From contig CAKSQT010000030.1 of NCBI GenBank assembly GCA_934486755.1, positions 1 to 20,780 on the forward strand: a stretch of DNA of 20,780 bases, written 5' to 3'. A program made the position numbers and the translations under genes. A model generated the notes under the pieces. That model was not told where the DNA came from. It was given only the letters and a program-made list of their open reading frames with translations, and did no database searches. This document shows positions 1 to 6,756 of this stretch, one piece after another; position 1 is the first letter of the stretch, and each line of letters opens with the position of its first letter. This DNA is from an uncultured Eubacteriales bacterium. Lineage in GTDB: Bacteria; Bacillota; Clostridia; Oscillospirales; Acutalibacteraceae.

Positions 1-350
1 TACTGTATAATGAGCTTTCCGTTGTTGCAGTAATACCGAAGTTCGTCGTCGCTGTCCTTAACCGAGGTTTCGCTGATTTCTACCATATCGCCGTCATAGG
101 CTTCTACGTTTATTTTTCCGTCTATCCAATTAATTTCAAGCGAATCCACGTCATCAATCACCGATCCCCCTCCGACGGTGTATTTTTCGGAATCGAGATA
201 TTTGCTGCCCATTGTTCCGAATGATATTCCATTATTTGTCAGCTCTGAAAGCCAATTATTTTTGAATATAATAGCCGACGATAAAATACCGATAAGTATA
301 AAAGCCGTTACCGACCAGATTATTATTCTTGCAATAGCGTTTCTTTTCAT
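1..350 (-). CDS. DUF4097-like membrane-anchored protein, partial
   Basis: The 3' part of this gene is cut by the left edge; 116 codons are visible. The reading frame starts at an ATG whose first base is 350, with an AGGTGA ribosome binding site just upstream, 4 bases after the stop of the preceding gene. A short basic N-terminus (MKRNAIAR) is followed by one membrane helix at about residues 8-28. After roughly 30 linker residues comes the start of a beta-rich domain with the pattern 'SLEINWIDGKINVEAYDGD'. That pattern is typical of DUF4097/adhesin-like beta-helical domains, where short strands alternate with G/D turns. Such proteins commonly lie downstream of PadR regulators and DUF1700-like membrane proteins in Firmicutes, as here. 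The molecular function is unknown; a role in envelope stress sensing is inference from similar cassettes. The family call rests on the strand pattern only, since most of the domain is missing. Confidence 0.72.
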   Translation of the reverse strand, partial: MKRNAIARIIIWSVTAFILIGILSSAIIFKNNWLSELTNNGISFGTMGSKYLDSEKYTVGGGSVIDDVDSLEINWIDGKINVEAYDGDMVEISETSVKDSDDELRYYCNNGKLIIQ

Positions 351-354
351 AAGC

Positions 355-1005
355 TCACCTCAAATCAAGGCACGCGCGCACGATATTAGATACCGCGCCT
401 CCGATAATAAATATCAGCCAAGTTATATACCACGCGCCTGTTGCAAAGCTGATAACGAAGTATAAAACCAGAGTCACAGCCCAAATTGCGGACCTTACCG
501 CTTTAAAAAGGTCATCATCTTCTTTACGGCGTTTGTTCCACTGCTTAAAATCCTCTACTACCGTTTCATCGCTTTTGTCGTAGCGCAGTCTTGTGTTACT
601 GCGGTATATTATAAGTCCCGTAGCGACCGCAATCATAACGAACATAAGCACCACGCCGAGCATTTCTCTTGCTTCAAAAATTATCGGCGGCACAATACAT
701 AATATATAAAGTATTACGGAAACCGAGAGCATAAGCGCATTTCTGCGGCGGTCCTTTTCGATTTCTTCCCTTGTATAACCCGACATTGACTTCGGCGCCA
801 TTAAACTGCTTATCAGCATATCGACATCTCCTATACCCGCCACGGCAATATTATAAGCCGCCTGCTCGCTCTTACCCTCGCTCAATATATCGTTATATCG
901 GTCAATAGTGTTTTGCAGAATTTCCTCTTTGATTTCCACCGTTTGTTTAGTTTGCGGTGCGTCCTTAAAAAGACCGTCTACATATTCTCTTAATTTATCA
1001 ATCAT
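355..1005 (-). CDS. DUF1700-like / permease-prefix-domain membrane protein
   Basis: 216 residues. The first 70 form a soluble helical region (MIDKLREYVDGLF, then EIKEEILQNTIDRYNDIL, then an A-x-x-IGDVDMLISSL stretch). This resembles the N-terminal helical prefix domain of DUF1700/YoaI-type proteins that are paired with PadR regulators. Four membrane segments follow at about 89-111, 115-134, 168-187 and 190-209, with a charged cytoplasmic loop at 140-165 (KQWNKRRKEDDD). The start ATG overlaps the padR stop by 4 bases (ATGA), so the two genes are translationally coupled; a GGAGG lies inside the end of padR. The DUF4097-like gene follows after 4 bases. The biochemical role is not known. By analogy with other PadR cassettes it may be a membrane partner of the downstream DUF4097 protein, which is inference. 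Confidence 0.8.
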   Translation of the reverse strand: MIDKLREYVDGLFKDAPQTKQTVEIKEEILQNTIDRYNDILSEGKSEQAAYNIAVAGIGDVDMLISSLMAPKSMSGYTREEIEKDRRRNALMLSVSVILYILCIVPPIIFEAREMLGVVLMFVMIAVATGLIIYRSNTRLRYDKSDETVVEDFKQWNKRRKEDDDLFKAVRSAIWAVTLVLYFVISFATGAWYITWLIFIIGGAVSNIVRACLDLR

Positions 1006-1340
1006 TCCTTACCCTCCAAAGACAAAAGTTTGTCAACTATTTTTTTCGATGTCTGCCACTCGTCCATAAGCCTGTAATAACACTCCTCGCCGAGTTTTGT
1101 TATTCGGTAGTATTTACGGCGGGCATTTGTTGCTTCGCTACCCCAATACGACGTTATAAAGCCGCTGTCCTCCAAACGCTTGAAAGCCGTATACAGCGTA
1201 GCCTCGTTCAACTCATACATCCCGTTCGAACCGTTTTTAATTTTTTTGTTGATCTCATACCCGTAACTGTCCTTCTCCATCAAGGAAGCAAGTATAATTG
1301 AATCGGTATGACCCCGTATTATGTCGGATACAATAGACAC
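1002..1340 (-). CDS. PadR-family transcriptional regulator
   Basis: 112 residues, the normal size of a short (subfamily 2) PadR protein. The winged-helix pattern is clear: an N-terminal helix (SDIIRGHTDSIILASLMEKDS), YGYEINKKI at about residues 26-34, the recognition region (ELNEATLYTAFKRLEDSGFI at about 43-62), and the wing with the family signature RRKYYRITKLGEE at about 74-86. A C-terminal dimerisation helix follows. The gene begins with GTG (first base 1340), preceded by GAGGTGATAAC. It is first in a three-gene operon with a four-TM protein and a DUF4097-like protein. The promoter upstream contains a perfect 10-bp inverted repeat around the -35 box, which suggests autorepression. The inducing signal cannot be read from the sequence. 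Confidence 0.93.
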   Translation of the reverse strand: MSIVSDIIRGHTDSIILASLMEKDSYGYEINKKIKNGSNGMYELNEATLYTAFKRLEDSGFITSYWGSEATNARRKYYRITKLGEECYYRLMDEWQTSKKIVDKLLSLEGKE

Positions 1341-1360
1341 GTTATCACCTCTTTAAGTAT

Positions 1361-1397
1361 AATATATCATAATATACCTTAAATGTCAAGGTATATT
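1361..1397 (-). promoter_or_regulatory. padR operon promoter with overlapping inverted-repeat operator
   Basis: On the minus strand there is a consensus TTGACA -35 (plus-strand 1384-1389), a 17-base spacer and TATATT as -10 (1361-1366). This puts the transcription start near 1354, about 14 bases before the GTG codon. A perfect inverted repeat, aatatacctt at 1371-1380 and aaggtatatt at 1388-1397 with a 7-base spacer, encloses the -35 box. Binding of a dimeric repressor there would block RNA polymerase. PadR proteins usually autoregulate through such dyads; that this PadR binds here is inference. Confidence 0.8.
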
Positions 1398-1455
1398 ATT
1401 TCATAAAATGTATGCTAGCAAAACAGAATATGAATAAAATTTTTTCTTTTATGTA

Positions 1456-1484
1456 TGGTAATACCGAAACAAATGTAGTATAAT
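1456..1484 (+). promoter_or_regulatory. Probable trkAH promoter
   Basis: A perfect TATAAT -10 box lies at 1479-1484. The best-spaced -35 candidate (TGGTAA, 1456-1461, 17-base spacer) matches the consensus at only three positions, so the -35 is weak. The predicted start near 1491 lies about 50 bases upstream of the chosen trkA start. It runs divergently from the padR promoter. Confidence 0.5.
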
Positions 1485-1543
1485 AACCAACAAAAGGTTT
1501 TATGCCGACGGTTATTAAACCTCGGCAGATTGGAGATCGTTTT

Positions 1544-2911
1544 ATGAAAATAATCGTTATCGGTTGCGGCAAAATAGGCTGTACGATTATAGAGTCATTG
1601 CTTGCGGAGGGTCACGAAATTGTTGCGATGGACAATGACCCTGCCGTCATAAACGACATAACGAATATTTATGACGTTATGGCTATCTGCGGAAGCGGCA
1701 CCGACTCTGATTCGCTGCTTGAAGCGGACGCAGGAAAATGCGACCTCGTGGTAGCGGTCACAGGCTCTGATGAGTTTAATATGCTCAGCTGTTTCATTGC
1801 AAAGAGGCTCGGCGCCAAGCACACCATTGCGCGAATACGCAATCCCGAATACAACGATAAAAGCCTTGCATTTTTAAAGAATGAGCTTGATATTTCCCTT
1901 ACGATAAATCCCGAAAAGTTTGTTGCAGGCGAACTTTTTAACGTTTTGAAACTGCCGAGCGCTGTCAAGGTCGAAACCTTTTCAAGGGGCAATTTTGAAA
2001 TGGTGGAGTTGAAGTTGAAGGACGGCTCCTCTCTTGACGGTATGAGCCTTATGGACCTTAAAAAGAAGCACCCCGACAACTTCCTTGTCTGTGCGGTACA
2101 GCGCGGTGAACATCTTTACATTCCTGACGGTAACTTTGCCCTTAAAAGCGGCGATAAAATCGGTTTGACCGCGTCGTCGGTTCAAATACAAAGACTGCTT
2201 AAAAAACTCGGTCTTTTGCAAAAGCAGGCACGCAACGTTATGATAGCGGGCGCCACGAGAACGGCTTACTATCTTTCAAAGCTGCTTATAGCGGGCGGAA
2301 ACTCGGTTAAAATAGTTGATTCCGATATATCTCGTTGCAACGAATTCAGCGAAGCGTTGCCCGAAGCGGTAATAATAAACGGCGACCCCGCACGTCAGGA
2401 GGTTCTTCTTGAAGAAGGAATAACCAATGTTGACGCGTTTGTGGCGCTCACGGGAATGGACGAAGAAAATATTCTTCTTTCATACTTTGCGATAATGCAA
2501 AATGTTCCCAAGGTAATTGCAAAAATAAACCGAACTGAGTTTGTGCCAACGGCAACAAAGCTCGGTATCGACTGTATAGCGTCTCCGATAAAAACCGTTT
2601 CGGACGTTACCTTACGTTATGCGAGGGCGCTTGAAAACTCAATAGGCAGCAAGGTTGAAACACTTTACAAGCTGATGAACGGAAACGCGGAAGCGCTTGA
2701 ATTTGAAGTCGGTCCCGACTGCCGCATTATCAACATTCCGTTTAAGGATCTGCCTACAAAGCGGGATATACTTATAGCGGGTATAATAAGAGGCCGCAAG
2801 ACCATTATTCCGTCAGGCGACGATATGATAATGTCTAACGACCGCGTAGTTATAATCTCGGCGGGACGAAAGCTTAACGATCTGTCCGAAATTGTTGAAA
2901 AGCAGAGGTAA
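1544..2911 (+). CDS. trkA: Trk potassium uptake system peripheral protein TrkA
   Basis: 455 residues from the chosen start. TrkA is the cytoplasmic, nucleotide-binding regulatory subunit that gates the TrkH potassium channel. The tandem architecture typical of TrkA is visible: RCK_N Rossmann domain at about 1-125 (GCGKIG at 7-12, acidic D30 ending beta-2), RCK_C at about 138-220, a second Rossmann domain from about 230, and a second RCK_C at about 370-450. The second glycine motif is degenerate (GATRTA, 236-241), so nucleotide binding there may be weak. An in-frame ATG at 1502 would add 14 residues (MPTVIKPR...). ATG 1544 is preferred because the family begins MKIIVIGCGK and a GGAG sits 8 bases upstream. 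trkH follows after 5 bases, so the two are co-transcribed. Confidence 0.95.
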   Translation: MKIIVIGCGKIGCTIIESLLAEGHEIVAMDNDPAVINDITNIYDVMAICGSGTDSDSLLEADAGKCDLVVAVTGSDEFNMLSCFIAKRLGAKHTIARIRNPEYNDKSLAFLKNELDISLTINPEKFVAGELFNVLKLPSAVKVETFSRGNFEMVELKLKDGSSLDGMSLMDLKKKHPDNFLVCAVQRGEHLYIPDGNFALKSGDKIGLTASSVQIQRLLKKLGLLQKQARNVMIAGATRTAYYLSKLLIAGGNSVKIVDSDISRCNEFSEALPEAVIINGDPARQEVLLEEGITNVDAFVALTGMDEENILLSYFAIMQNVPKVIAKINRTEFVPTATKLGIDCIASPIKTVSDVTLRYARALENSIGSKVETLYKLMNGNAEALEFEVGPDCRIINIPFKDLPTKRDILIAGIIRGRKTIIPSGDDMIMSNDRVVIISAGRKLNDLSEIVEKQR

Positions 2912-2916
2912 TTTCA

Positions 2917-4362
2917 GTGAATCGCAGAATGATTTTAAACGCTGTGGGCGTTGCTTTAAAAGCCGAATCCCTACTTTTGCTGTTACCCACCATAGTAAGT
3001 ATTATATACCGTGAGCATTGCTGTTTTGCGTTTATCATTACAGCGGCGGTCAGCTTTCTTCTCGGCACCGCGTTTACCGTATTTATTAAGCCGAGAACGC
3101 ATATTATTTACGCTAAGGACGGATTTATTATCGTTGCGGCAACGTGGATAATGCTCTCTGCCGTCGGTTCACTGCCGTTTGTTATAAGCGGCGCTATACC
3201 GTCGGTGGTTGACGCGTTTTTTGAAACCGTTAGCGGATTTACCACAACGGGAGCTTCTATATTGACCGAGGTTGAAAGCCTGAACCGTGGAATACTTTTC
3301 TGGCGCAGTTTTACACACTGGATAGGCGGTATGGGAATTATAGTATTTGTTACCGCAATACTGCCTAACGTGTCCGAACGGCCTATACACATACTGCGTG
3401 CAGAAATGCCCGGACCTATTCTCGGAAAATTAGTTCCGCGAATAAGGGATACCGCCGTTATTCTCTATCTTATCTACATTGCAATGACTATCCTCGAAAT
3501 GATACTGCTGTTTGCGGGCGGAATGCCGATTTTCGACAGCATAGTTCTTTCGTTTGGAACGGCAGGTACGGGCGGTTTCGGAATTAAGAACGACAGCATT
3601 GCAGGCTACACACCGTATATGCAGTGGGTAATTGCGGTATTTATGATACTTTTCGGTATAAACTTCAACCTATATTACCTGATTATAGCAAAACGTGTTA
3701 AAGAAGCGTTAAAGAGCAGCGAACTGTGGTTTTACATCGGCATAGTCGCCGCATCCGCTCTGATAATTGCGGTGGATATTTATTCCATTTGCGACAGTCT
3801 TTCGGTTTCTCTTCGCACCTCTGTTTTTCAGGTTGCTTCGATTATATCAACAACAGGATATGCTACTACCGACTTTAACCTGTGGCCGTCGCTCTCAAAG
3901 AACGTTCTGTTAATGCTTATGTTTATAGGCGGATGTGCAGGCTCGACAGCAGGCGGAATTAAGGTATCGAGGATACTTATGATGTTTAAACTTGTGGGCA
4001 ATGAAATTCGCCATATGATACACCCTCGTTCCGTTACGTCTTTAAAGCTCGAAGGTAAGAAGATTGACAGAGCAACCGCAAAAAGCGTAAGTAATTATTT
4101 CCTTATTTATATTATCTGCTTTTTCATAGTTTTCCTGTTAATCAGTTTTGAACCGTTTGATTTTGAGACGACCTTTACCACAGCCGCAACCTGCTTCAAC
4201 AACGTAGGTCCAGGTTTCGGCGGAGTCGGCCCGACTTCAAACTTCTCGGCTTATTCGGATTTTTCAAAAATAATTCTCTCAATTGCAATGCTTATGGGCA
4301 GGCTTGAAATATTCCCGTTCATTATAGCGTTTGCACCGTCTACTTGGTCTAAAAACAGATAA
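2917..4362 (+). CDS. trkH: Trk/Ktr potassium channel membrane subunit TrkH
   Basis: 481 residues, GTG start, with AGAGGTAA inside the end of trkA as ribosome binding site. It is an integral membrane potassium translocation subunit with the four MPM repeats of the TrkH/KtrB superfamily. The selectivity-filter loops are visible: TTTGAS (109-114), GTAGTGGFG (214-222), STTGYAT (311-317) and NNVGPGFG (428-435). The third repeat is followed by GGCAGSTAGGIK (338-349), the flexible helix region that forms the intramembrane gate in TrkH/KtrB proteins. The C-terminal GRLEIFPF is also a family signature. It partners with TrkA directly upstream. The stop codon sits against a bidirectional terminator. Whether it behaves as Trk or Ktr (ion coupling) cannot be decided, but the double-RCK TrkA favours Trk. 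Confidence 0.96.
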   Translation: MNRRMILNAVGVALKAESLLLLLPTIVSIIYREHCCFAFIITAAVSFLLGTAFTVFIKPRTHIIYAKDGFIIVAATWIMLSAVGSLPFVISGAIPSVVDAFFETVSGFTTTGASILTEVESLNRGILFWRSFTHWIGGMGIIVFVTAILPNVSERPIHILRAEMPGPILGKLVPRIRDTAVILYLIYIAMTILEMILLFAGGMPIFDSIVLSFGTAGTGGFGIKNDSIAGYTPYMQWVIAVFMILFGINFNLYYLIIAKRVKEALKSSELWFYIGIVAASALIIAVDIYSICDSLSVSLRTSVFQVASIISTTGYATTDFNLWPSLSKNVLLMLMFIGGCAGSTAGGIKVSRILMMFKLVGNEIRHMIHPRSVTSLKLEGKKIDRATAKSVSNYFLIYIICFFIVFLLISFEPFDFETTFTTAATCFNNVGPGFGGVGPTSNFSAYSDFSKIILSIAMLMGRLEIFPFIIAFAPSTWSKNR

Positions 4363-4363
4363 A

Positions 4364-4404
4364 AAAATCGGCAAAAGCACATTTTAAATGCTTTTGCCGA
4401 TTTT
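4364..4404. terminator. Bidirectional terminator between trkH and the mnmE operon
   Basis: A perfect 16-bp stem pairs 4364-4379 with 4389-4404 around a 9-base loop. Its core is tcggcaaaagca. On the plus strand it is followed by TTTT-C-TTTTTT, and on the minus strand by a run of T, so it should end both trkAH and mnmE-operon transcripts. Confidence 0.9.
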
Positions 4405-4420
4405 CTTTTTTATTGATACA

Positions 4421-4576
4421 TCAATCTTCTCTGTTATCTAACGTATAAATCACACAGGCAAATCCCGCAATAACCGCAAACAGAATTGCACCGTCCAGCC
4501 CTTGTCCTACATAAAGACCGATGATTGCCGCAATGACCATAATAATAACGCTTACTACTGCCCTGAGCTTATTCAT
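4421..4576 (-). CDS. Small membrane protein, 51 residues, unrecognised
   Basis: An open frame of 51 codons starting ATG (first base 4576), preceded by AAAGGAG at 4587-4593 with 10 bases spacing. The mnmE stop codon overlaps that ribosome binding site, so the gene is the last in the mnmE transcript and ends before the shared terminator. The protein has a basic start (MNKLR), a first hydrophobic helix at about 6-24 (VVSVIIMVIAAIIGLYVG), a short polar turn (QGLDG), a second helix at about 30-45 (AILFAVIAGFACVIYTL) and an acidic tail (DNRED). It is therefore a probable two-helix hairpin with both ends in the cytoplasm. I do not recognise a family. The positive-inside start, ribosome binding site and fit between stop codon and terminator support a real gene. 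In many Firmicutes mnmG follows mnmE, but here this gene does. Confidence 0.75.
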   Translation of the reverse strand: MNKLRAVVSVIIMVIAAIIGLYVGQGLDGAILFAVIAGFACVIYTLDNRED

Positions 4577-4591
4577 AATATGCTAACTCCT

Positions 4592-5953
4592 TTACTTTCC
4601 TACACAGAATTTTCTGAATACCTCGTCTGCAACCTCGTTGGTAACGCGTTTGCCCGTTAATTCAAACAGTGCGCCTATCGCGTCGTCAATGCAAACTCCC
4701 ACGGCGTCAACCGTGTATCCGTCGGCAAGCGCCTGTCTTGCCTCCTCTACCGAATTTAATGCCCGAACCGCCAAATCACGCTGACGCTCGCCCAAAAGAA
4801 CTGGCGAATCGGGGTCAAGACCCGCTATTCCCGTAAGTTCTTCAACCGCCGAGCGCAATTCGTCATAGCCCTGCCCTGTTTTAGCGGATATTTCTACTGT
4901 CTTAAATCCATTAAAAGCGTTTATATCACAATCGGAGCCTTTGTCCGACTTATTAATCACTATTACGGTGTTGTTTTTGTTGACCGATTTAAGTATTGTC
5001 TGATCATCGCTGTCAAGCGGTTTTGAACCGTCGAAAACAGCAAGTACAAGCCCCGCCTCGTCTATCCGCGACCTTGCTCTGTCAACACCGATTTTTTCAA
5101 CGGGGTCGTCGGTCATTCGTATTCCCGCCGTATCGGCAAGCAAAAGCGTTATATCGCCTAACACTACGGTATCTTCGACAACATCGCGCGTAGTCCCCGC
5201 AACATCGGTAACTATTGAGCGCTCGCCGCCGCTTAATAGGTTCATAAGGGTCGATTTACCGACGTTCGGCTTGCCGACTATCGCGGTGCTTATGCCCTCG
5301 CTTAAAACCCGCCCAGCGTCATAGGTATTAAGCATATCTTTAAGCGAATTACAGGCATTGTTCAGCATTTCTGAAAAATGCTCGCCGTCAAGTCCCTCAA
5401 TATCTTCGTCAGGATAATCGGAATACGCCGCTATTGCCGCCGCCGAGGAAACAAGCGCGTCTTCTATTTCGGATATTTTTTTGCTTACCCTGCCTGTATG
5501 GGCGGCGCGCGAAACCCTCAACTGAGATTCGCTCTTTGCCGAGATAAGACCCATTATGCTTTCTGCCCGCGTTAAGTCGAGCTTGCCGTTTAAAAACGCT
5601 CGCTTTGAAAACTCCCCTGCCGCCGCGCTTACCGCGCCGTTTGCAAATATAAGCCGCAGTATTGAACGCAGCATCAGCTTTCCGCCGTGTACCGATATTT
5701 CGACAACGTCTTCACCCGTATAGCTGTGCGGAGCCCTAAACACAAGCGATACTGCGTCGTCAAGGACATTTTCCCCGTCTCTTATTTCACCGTAAGCGGC
5801 GGAATAACCTTTCAGCTCACACAGCTTTTTACCCGAAAAAGAAACAAAGACCTTATCGGCTGTCTCTATGGCTTTATCACCCGAAATCCTTATTACGCCT
5901 ATTGAGCCCTCGCCTATCGGGGTCGCTATGGCTGCTATCGTTTTTTCAGACAT
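4592..5953 (-). CDS. mnmE: tRNA modification GTPase MnmE (TrmE)
   Basis: 453 residues, full length for MnmE. With MnmG it installs the cmnm5 group on U34 of tRNAs reading NNA/NNG codons. The N-terminal folate-binding/dimerisation domain spans about 1-118 (start EKTIAAIATPIGEGSIGVIRISG). A helical domain flanks the inserted G domain: P-loop GKPNVGKS at 227-234, switch region TDVAGTTRD at 249-257, DTAG at 274-277, NKSD at 334-337 and SAK at 356-358. The C-terminal catalytic cysteine motif is FCVGK (449-453; usually CIGK). The ATG start has GAGGGTGA upstream. mnmG is not in the window. A 51-residue membrane protein is co-transcribed downstream. Confidence 0.98.
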   Translation of the reverse strand: MSEKTIAAIATPIGEGSIGVIRISGDKAIETADKVFVSFSGKKLCELKGYSAAYGEIRDGENVLDDAVSLVFRAPHSYTGEDVVEISVHGGKLMLRSILRLIFANGAVSAAAGEFSKRAFLNGKLDLTRAESIMGLISAKSESQLRVSRAAHTGRVSKKISEIEDALVSSAAAIAAYSDYPDEDIEGLDGEHFSEMLNNACNSLKDMLNTYDAGRVLSEGISTAIVGKPNVGKSTLMNLLSGGERSIVTDVAGTTRDVVEDTVVLGDITLLLADTAGIRMTDDPVEKIGVDRARSRIDEAGLVLAVFDGSKPLDSDDQTILKSVNKNNTVIVINKSDKGSDCDINAFNGFKTVEISAKTGQGYDELRSAVEELTGIAGLDPDSPVLLGERQRDLAVRALNSVEEARQALADGYTVDAVGVCIDDAIGALFELTGKRVTNEVADEVFRKFCVGK

Positions 5954-5979
5954 TGTCTCACCCTCTCACGTCGAAATAC

Positions 5980-6008
5980 AGTTTAACATAATATCTTATT
6001 TTTTTCAA
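5980..6008 (-). promoter_or_regulatory. mnmE promoter with extended -10
   Basis: On the minus strand: TTGAAA (-35, plus coordinates 6003-6008), 17-base spacer, and TAAACT (-10, 5980-5985) preceded by TGT, i.e. an extended -10. The predicted start is near 5973, about 20 bases before the ATG. It runs divergently from the eda promoter. Confidence 0.7.
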
Positions 6009-6028
6009 TGCGTATCTGCCGAAAGCTG

Positions 6029-6056
6029 TTGACTTTTCGGTAATATATGTTAAAAT
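6029..6056 (+). promoter_or_regulatory. eda-kdgK promoter with extended -10
   Basis: TTGACT (-35, 6029-6034), 16-base spacer, TAAAAT (-10, 6051-6056) preceded by TGT (extended -10). The predicted start is near 6063, directly in front of the repeat cluster at 6068-6095. Confidence 0.8.
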
Positions 6057-6067
6057 ATATATGTAAA

Positions 6068-6095
6068 TGAAACAATGTTCCGCATTGTGAAACAA
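6068..6095. promoter_or_regulatory. Operator-like repeat cluster downstream of the eda promoter
   Basis: The octamer TGAAACAA occurs twice in direct orientation at 6068-6075 and 6088-6095, 20 bases apart, about two helical turns. Between them lies a 6-bp inverted repeat, ACAATG (6072-6077) and CATTGT (6083-6088). The GAAACA core resembles operators of IclR-family KdgR repressors, which control 2-keto-3-deoxygluconate genes. Its place just after the transcription start is a roadblock position. Which protein binds is unknown. The IclR-family gene at 15158-15907 is a candidate by inference only. Confidence 0.55.
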
Positions 6096-6117
6096 AAATA
6101 ATACAGGAGGTCATACT

Positions 6118-6756
6118 ATGGAAAAACTCATAGAAAAAATCGGAAACACGGGCATTGTACCCGTTGTTAAGATTGATGACGCAAAGGACGCCGTACAGCT
6201 AGCCGCCGCACTAAAAAAAGGCGGTCTTAACTGTGCGGAAATTACTTTCCGTACAGCGGCGGCGGAAGAAGCTATCAGGCTTATTGCCGAAAGCCACCCC
6301 GATATGCTGATTGCGGCGGGCACGGTTCTCACACCAGAGCAGGCTGACAAGGCTATGGCGGCAGGCGCAGGCTTTATAGTAAGCCCGGGACTTAATCCCG
6401 TTGTTGTTAAGCATTGCATAGACAAGGGCTATCCCGTAATTCCAGGCGTCTGCACCCCGAGCGAGGTTGAACTCGGTATGTCGTTCGGTCTTAAATACTT
6501 AAAGTTCTTCCCCGCAGAAGCGGCAGGCGGCGTTAAGATGATAAAGGCTATGGCGGCGCCGTACACCAACATTCGTTTTATGCCAACAGGCGGCATTAAC
6601 ACCTCCAACGTTGCCGATTACCTTAACTGCAAGGCTGTCTTTGCCTGCGGCGGCAGTTGGATGGTTCCGTCGGACAAAATTGCCGCGGGAAAATTTGACG
6701 AGATTGAAAAATTAACCGCTGAGGCGGCAAAACTTTTAAAGGAGATCAGAGGATAA
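6118..6756 (+). CDS. eda: KDPG aldolase (2-keto-3-deoxy-6-phosphogluconate / KHG aldolase)
   Basis: 212 residues, normal length for this class I aldolase. It cleaves 2-keto-3-deoxy-6-phosphogluconate to pyruvate and glyceraldehyde 3-phosphate in the cytoplasm. The TIM-barrel active-site residues are visible and shifted by four from the E. coli numbering: E41 and R45 in CAEITFRT, T69 in AAGTVLTP, and the Schiff-base lysine K129 in LKFFPAE. Substrate-phosphate motifs are PGVCTPSE (109-116) and MPTGGI near residue 160. A consensus AGGAGG (6105-6110) lies 7 bases before the ATG. The last base of its stop codon is the first base of the kdgK start (TAATG), so expression is coupled. It completes the pathway from 2-keto-3-deoxygluconate with the next gene; no pectin or uronate genes are in the window. 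Confidence 0.96.
   Translation: MEKLIEKIGNTGIVPVVKIDDAKDAVQLAAALKKGGLNCAEITFRTAAAEEAIRLIAESHPDMLIAAGTVLTPEQADKAMAAGAGFIVSPGLNPVVVKHCIDKGYPVIPGVCTPSEVELGMSFGLKYLKFFPAEAAGGVKMIKAMAAPYTNIRFMPTGGINTSNVADYLNCKAVFACGGSWMVPSDKIAAGKFDEIEKLTAEAAKLLKEIRG

Noticed and set aside
1502..1543. Upstream in-frame ATG giving TrkA 14 extra residues
   Set aside because: The family begins at MKIIVIGCGK, and a GGAG ribosome binding site serves the ATG at 1544.
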